Assembly (NCBI GenBank): GCA_001800495.1
Contig: MGVM01000063.1
Location: 1-9,882 of the forward strand
Length of the DNA stretch: 9,882 bases
Source: Elusimicrobia bacterium RIFOXYB2_FULL_48_7
Lineage (GTDB): Bacteria > Elusimicrobiota > Endomicrobiia > CG1-02-37-114 > XYA2-FULL-39-19
Reading direction: 5' to 3'
Below are positions 7,478 through 9,882 of the stretch, piece by piece. How positions within the stretch are numbered: position 1 is the first letter of the stretch; each line of letters begins with the position of its first letter. The notes under the pieces are model-generated. The model was not told the DNA's origin. It saw only the letters and a list, made by a program, of their open reading frames with translations, and ran no database searches. Both the position numbers and the translations under genes were made by a program.

Positions 7478-9493
7478 ATGAAAAAAATTGTATTTTTACT
7501 TTTTCTGGTGCTTCTGTCCTGTTTGAACGCTCGCGCGGAAGTGAATATGACCGGGGCAACCGGCGGAACGCCCGGCTATTTCCTTAATCTCGGACTGGGT
7601 TCCAGGGCATTGTCCATGGGCCGGGGCTTTGCCGCTCTTTCCGATGATTCATCCGCGGTTTATTGGAACCCAGCGGGCTTGAGCAGGCTCAAATATTCCG
7701 AAATGTCTTTAAGCCATTTCAACTTGTTTGAAGGGACATCCTACGACTCTTTCTCGTTCGCAAGGCCTTTAAAGGGCAGCACATTCTACGGCATGGGGGT
7801 TATAAGATTATACACCGGCGGGCTTGATGTAACCGATGTAAATAATGTGCAAACCGGGGCAACGCTTTTTGAGCAGGACACCGCTATATTCATTTCCGGT
7901 TCAGCCTCTGTTTACAAAAACCTTTATTGCGGCATTAACATGAAGAACGTGAACAAAACCTTTGACGATATAAACAGCAACTGGTTCGGAGCCGATCTGT
8001 CGGCTCTTTATGAATTTTCGGAAATATTGAGTTTCGGGATGAACCTGCAAAACCTTGTAAGCATTAACAATAGCATTCCGGTGAACGCCAAGGCAGGTAT
8101 ACTGTGCAAACTGCTGGAGAAGAGGTTGAACATTGTTGTTGACACGGATAAAACCGCCCTCACCCCTTTCCAAGCTCACGCCGGGGTTGAGTTTTTCATC
8201 AATGATATGTTCTGCGCCAGGGCAGGGTACGATAATGGGAACGCGGCTGCCGGTTTCGGTGTCAAATTCAAGGATTTCCTGCTTGATTACGCGGTATTAG
8301 GCCATTACATGGATTACAGTTCCAGGGCAACGTTCAGCTACAGGTTTAGCGGTCCACCCGAACCTGCTGAGCTAAAAAAACCAGCGGCGGAACCCGTTAT
8401 AATCAAGAAGGAAAAGATCCCGGATTACGAGATTGAAGTGAATACCATGAAAGAGATCCCCACTTCCGTTTACCACCTGTTCAAGGACAGGAACATATCC
8501 GTTATAAACCTGCAGGTGAAAAATAATTCCAAAAAAGAAACCAAGTTTATCATAAAATACGGCATCGGTTCCGAAAAACAGCAGGAGATCAAGGAAACAT
8601 CCATCGCACCGATGGAAAAAATATCGCTAAACCTCACACCTGTGCTTTCAACGGACGAAATAAAGAAGATCGAAACAGTCCCCACTCCGAGCAATATCCT
8701 GATTGAAATTGAAAAAATCACCGGCGGGGACCAGACAAGGCCGGTTTTCAAACAGTTCTATCCGGTCACCCTGCTTCCCTACGACCAGTTCTCACCCAAG
8801 GTTACTGACGCCAAGAACGAGACATTTGACCTGATAGAAACCCTGGCGGGCTGGATAACCTACAATGACAGGACTTTAAGCGAAGTTCTATCAAAGGCAA
8901 GCGATAAAGGCGCGGCACTGAACCCGCAGGTGAAAATCATCGGATTCCAGGCGCCGAACGTGTTCACCAGCAGGCCGGTGGATAACCGCTCGCTCGCGGA
9001 AAAGGAAGCTGATTACCGCCAGCAGATAAAACTGCTTTACGACACACTCAAGGACGATTACAAGATCACCTACCTGAACCAGCCGGTTGCATACGGCGAG
9101 TCCCAACGGATCAAACTTCCCTACTCTGTGCTTTCAAACAAGGGCAACTGCATTGAGCTCGCACTGCTCTTCGCAAGTTTGCTTGAAAGCATAGAAATCG
9201 ACCCGATAATAGCCATATTCCCTGAGGAAAAACATGCTACTGTGGGTTATAAGGTTTACGGGGATGGCAAGGACAAGTGCATCCTGCTTGAGACAAACGT
9301 TTTTGGAGAGGATTTTGACAGGGTTTTCACGAAAGGCAGGGAATTGGTTGAAAGGTATAACCTGAAAACTGAATTTGACGACATTGTCCCGTTTGATGAA
9401 TCCGGTATTTATAAGAAAGGCACCAGCGTTATCGTTTTTGATATCAAGAAAATCCGCAGCCGCATTCCCCCCAGCCCGTATATACCGAGATAA
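7478..9493 (+). CDS. PorV/UPF0164-like outer-membrane protein fused to a transglutaminase-like domain (copy 2, catalytic triad intact)
   Basis: 671 aa, 2 bp after the secreted-protein stop. No good Shine-Dalgarno is visible, so translation may depend on coupling. Signal peptide at residues 1-20 (MKKIVFLLFLVLLSCLNARA); LLSC is a weak lipobox, but cleavage after ARA looks more likely. PorV-like barrel at about 30-295 (GYFLNLGLGSRALSMGRGFA, DDSSAVYWNPAGLS), then a Lys/Pro/Glu-rich linker, a beta-rich segment (about 322-440, opening EVNTMKEIPTSVYHLF as in copy 1), and a transglutaminase-like domain (about 455-650: AGWITYNDRTL, QRIKLPYSVLSNKGNC, IELALLFASLLESIEIDPII). The putative triad is Cys558 (KGNCIEL), His586 (EKHATVGY) and Glu605 (LLETNVF), all in family positions. 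It ends RIPPSPYIPR. It is a full-length paralogue of 233-2113 with three extra segments of roughly 10-20 residues. Such a domain could cleave, transfer or cross-link protein; which one is not decidable here. If both barrel ends face the periplasm, as in known PorV, the domain is periplasmic. Confidence 0.87.
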   Translation: MKKIVFLLFLVLLSCLNARAEVNMTGATGGTPGYFLNLGLGSRALSMGRGFAALSDDSSAVYWNPAGLSRLKYSEMSLSHFNLFEGTSYDSFSFARPLKGSTFYGMGVIRLYTGGLDVTDVNNVQTGATLFEQDTAIFISGSASVYKNLYCGINMKNVNKTFDDINSNWFGADLSALYEFSEILSFGMNLQNLVSINNSIPVNAKAGILCKLLEKRLNIVVDTDKTALTPFQAHAGVEFFINDMFCARAGYDNGNAAAGFGVKFKDFLLDYAVLGHYMDYSSRATFSYRFSGPPEPAELKKPAAEPVIIKKEKIPDYEIEVNTMKEIPTSVYHLFKDRNISVINLQVKNNSKKETKFIIKYGIGSEKQQEIKETSIAPMEKISLNLTPVLSTDEIKKIETVPTPSNILIEIEKITGGDQTRPVFKQFYPVTLLPYDQFSPKVTDAKNETFDLIETLAGWITYNDRTLSEVLSKASDKGAALNPQVKIIGFQAPNVFTSRPVDNRSLAEKEADYRQQIKLLYDTLKDDYKITYLNQPVAYGESQRIKLPYSVLSNKGNCIELALLFASLLESIEIDPIIAIFPEEKHATVGYKVYGDGKDKCILLETNVFGEDFDRVFTKGRELVERYNLKTEFDDIVPFDESGIYKKGTSVIVFDIKKIRSRIPPSPYIPR

Positions 9494-9502
9494 GCAAACA
9501 CC

Positions 9503-9516
9503 GCCCATAAATGGGC
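9503..9516. repeat. Small inverted repeat after the operon
   Basis: GCCCAT (9503-9508) and ATGGGC (9511-9516) are perfectly complementary with only AA between them, 10 bp after the stop of the second PorV-like gene. The tight loop means the inner pairs probably open. It has no T tract, so it is not a terminator by itself; it may protect the mRNA 3' end or be chance. Confidence 0.35.
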
Positions 9517-9523
9517 AACTACA

Positions 9524-9571
9524 AAAAAATAGGGACATTTTCTATTCTATAAGAAAGTGTCCCTATTTTTT
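9524..9571. terminator. Bidirectional Rho-independent terminator / REP-like palindrome
   Basis: The arms 9524-9543 and 9552-9571 pair over 20 positions with one G-U wobble (T9538 opposite G9557) around an 8-base loop (ATTCTATA). The core arm is TAGGGACATTTTCT / AGAAAGTGTCCCTA. The + strand ends with six Ts (9566-9571), and the A run at 9523-9529 gives a T run for transcripts from the - strand. It lies between two convergent genes, 30 bp after the stop of the + strand operon and 34 bp from the stop of the helicase, so it should stop both transcripts. The regular GGGACA...TGTCCC core also resembles dispersed palindromes of the REP type; see findings. Confidence 0.85.
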
Positions 9572-9605
9572 CGGGTATTTTCAAAAATAACCAGAACCGT
9601 CCCTG

Positions 9606-9882
9606 TTATCTTCTTCTGAAGGTGCGGCGGGGCCTGCCGAAACCGCTTCTTAACGCGAAAGATTGCGACGGCTGGAAAAATACGTCTGTGGGAACATCCG
9701 GGTGGGTTGACCTGGGTAACGCGGATTTTATCAGCTGTTCGATTTGAAGCACGTCCCTGCGCTGTTCGCGGGTGGCGAAGGTGATTGCGTGGCCGTGGCT
9801 TCCTATCCTTCCTGTGCGCCCGATGCGGTGCACGTAATCCTCGGGGTCTTCCGGTATATCGTAATTAATCACGAGCTCATTG
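9606..9882 (-). CDS. DEAD-box ATP-dependent RNA helicase (partial, C-terminal end)
   Basis: The gene enters from the right edge; the reading frame stays open to base 9882 (NELVINYDIPEDPEDYVHRI), so the GTG at 9870-9872 is not the start. The visible 91 residues begin in the second RecA-like domain. They contain helicase motif VI HRIGRTGR (bases 9807-9830), whose arginines contact ATP, then GHAITFATREQRRDVLQIEQL, the last helix pair of the fold. A short basic tail (FGRPRRTFRRR) follows and ends at TAA (9608-9606). The short Arg-rich tail resembles RhlE-like helicases involved in ribosome assembly or RNA turnover, but the subfamily cannot be fixed from this fragment. It runs convergent to the surface-protein operon and shares the terminator at 9524-9571; no functional link is evident. 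Confidence 0.93.
   Translation of the reverse strand, partial: NELVINYDIPEDPEDYVHRIGRTGRIGSHGHAITFATREQRRDVLQIEQLIKSALPRSTHPDVPTDVFFQPSQSFALRSGFGRPRRTFRRR

Noticed and set aside
7478..7537. Lipoprotein signal (LLSC) in the second PorV fusion
   Set aside because: The residue before the S is Leu, which is unusual for a lipobox, and a better type I cleavage site (NARA) follows. PorV-type barrels are not usually lipoproteins.
9375..9590. 71-codon + strand open frame across the terminator
   Set aside because: It overlaps the end of the second PorV fusion in another frame and runs through the hairpin; there is no ribosome binding site or known motif.
1..9882. CRISPR arrays, tRNA or rRNA genes, insertion sequences, phage genes
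   Set aside because: None seen: no regularly spaced direct repeats, no cloverleaf or rRNA-like segment, and no transposase, integrase or phage protein in any credible frame.

Overview
The window reads as chromosomal DNA of a diderm (Gram-negative type) bacterium, possibly an uncultured phylum near Elusimicrobiota or the FCB group. The clues are two PorV/UPF0164-type outer-membrane barrel proteins, secreted proteins ending in a FlgD/type IX-like C-terminal domain, and a signal-peptide-led surface operon. The phylum assignment is a guess from gene content; no rRNA or other phylogenetic marker is present. Coding density is very high and nearly everything lies on the + strand.

Layout. (1) Bases 1-236 are the end of a secreted protein with a FlgD-like/type IX-like C-terminal domain. 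It overlaps by 4 bp (ATGA) a 626-aa protein (233-2113) made of a PorV-like barrel fused to a transglutaminase-like domain. (2) A 132-bp gap with a possible promoter and a 14-bp palindrome leads into an ECF sigma factor (2246-2743). It overlaps by 4 bp (GTGA) a membrane anti-sigma factor (2740-3600) with an N-terminal zinc-finger domain and a periplasmic PrcB-type C-terminal domain. (3) Two bases later comes a 1290-aa secreted multidomain protein (3603-7475). It has about three related N-terminal beta repeats, a run of Asp-rich calcium-binding-like repeats, two fibronectin-III-like domains and a FlgD-like C-terminal domain. Two bases after that is a second PorV/transglutaminase fusion (7478-9493). 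(4) A strong 20-bp hairpin with T tracts on both strands (9524-9571) separates this operon from a convergent, truncated DEAD-box RNA helicase gene on the - strand (9606-9882).

How it may work together (inference). The unit [secreted protein with FlgD/type IX-like tail + PorV-transglutaminase fusion] occurs twice, and the second copy is preceded by its own sigma/anti-sigma switch. In type IX secretion, PorV is the outer-membrane shuttle that receives substrates by their C-terminal domain. Here each substrate-like gene is followed directly by a PorV-like protein carrying an extra cysteine-peptidase/transglutaminase-fold domain, which suggests a dedicated substrate-acceptor pair with built-in processing or cross-linking. 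The second fusion keeps a Cys-His-Glu triad. The first has Ser in place of the Cys and several shortened segments, so it may be a non-catalytic partner. The sigma/anti-sigma pair would couple expression of the second unit to an envelope signal.
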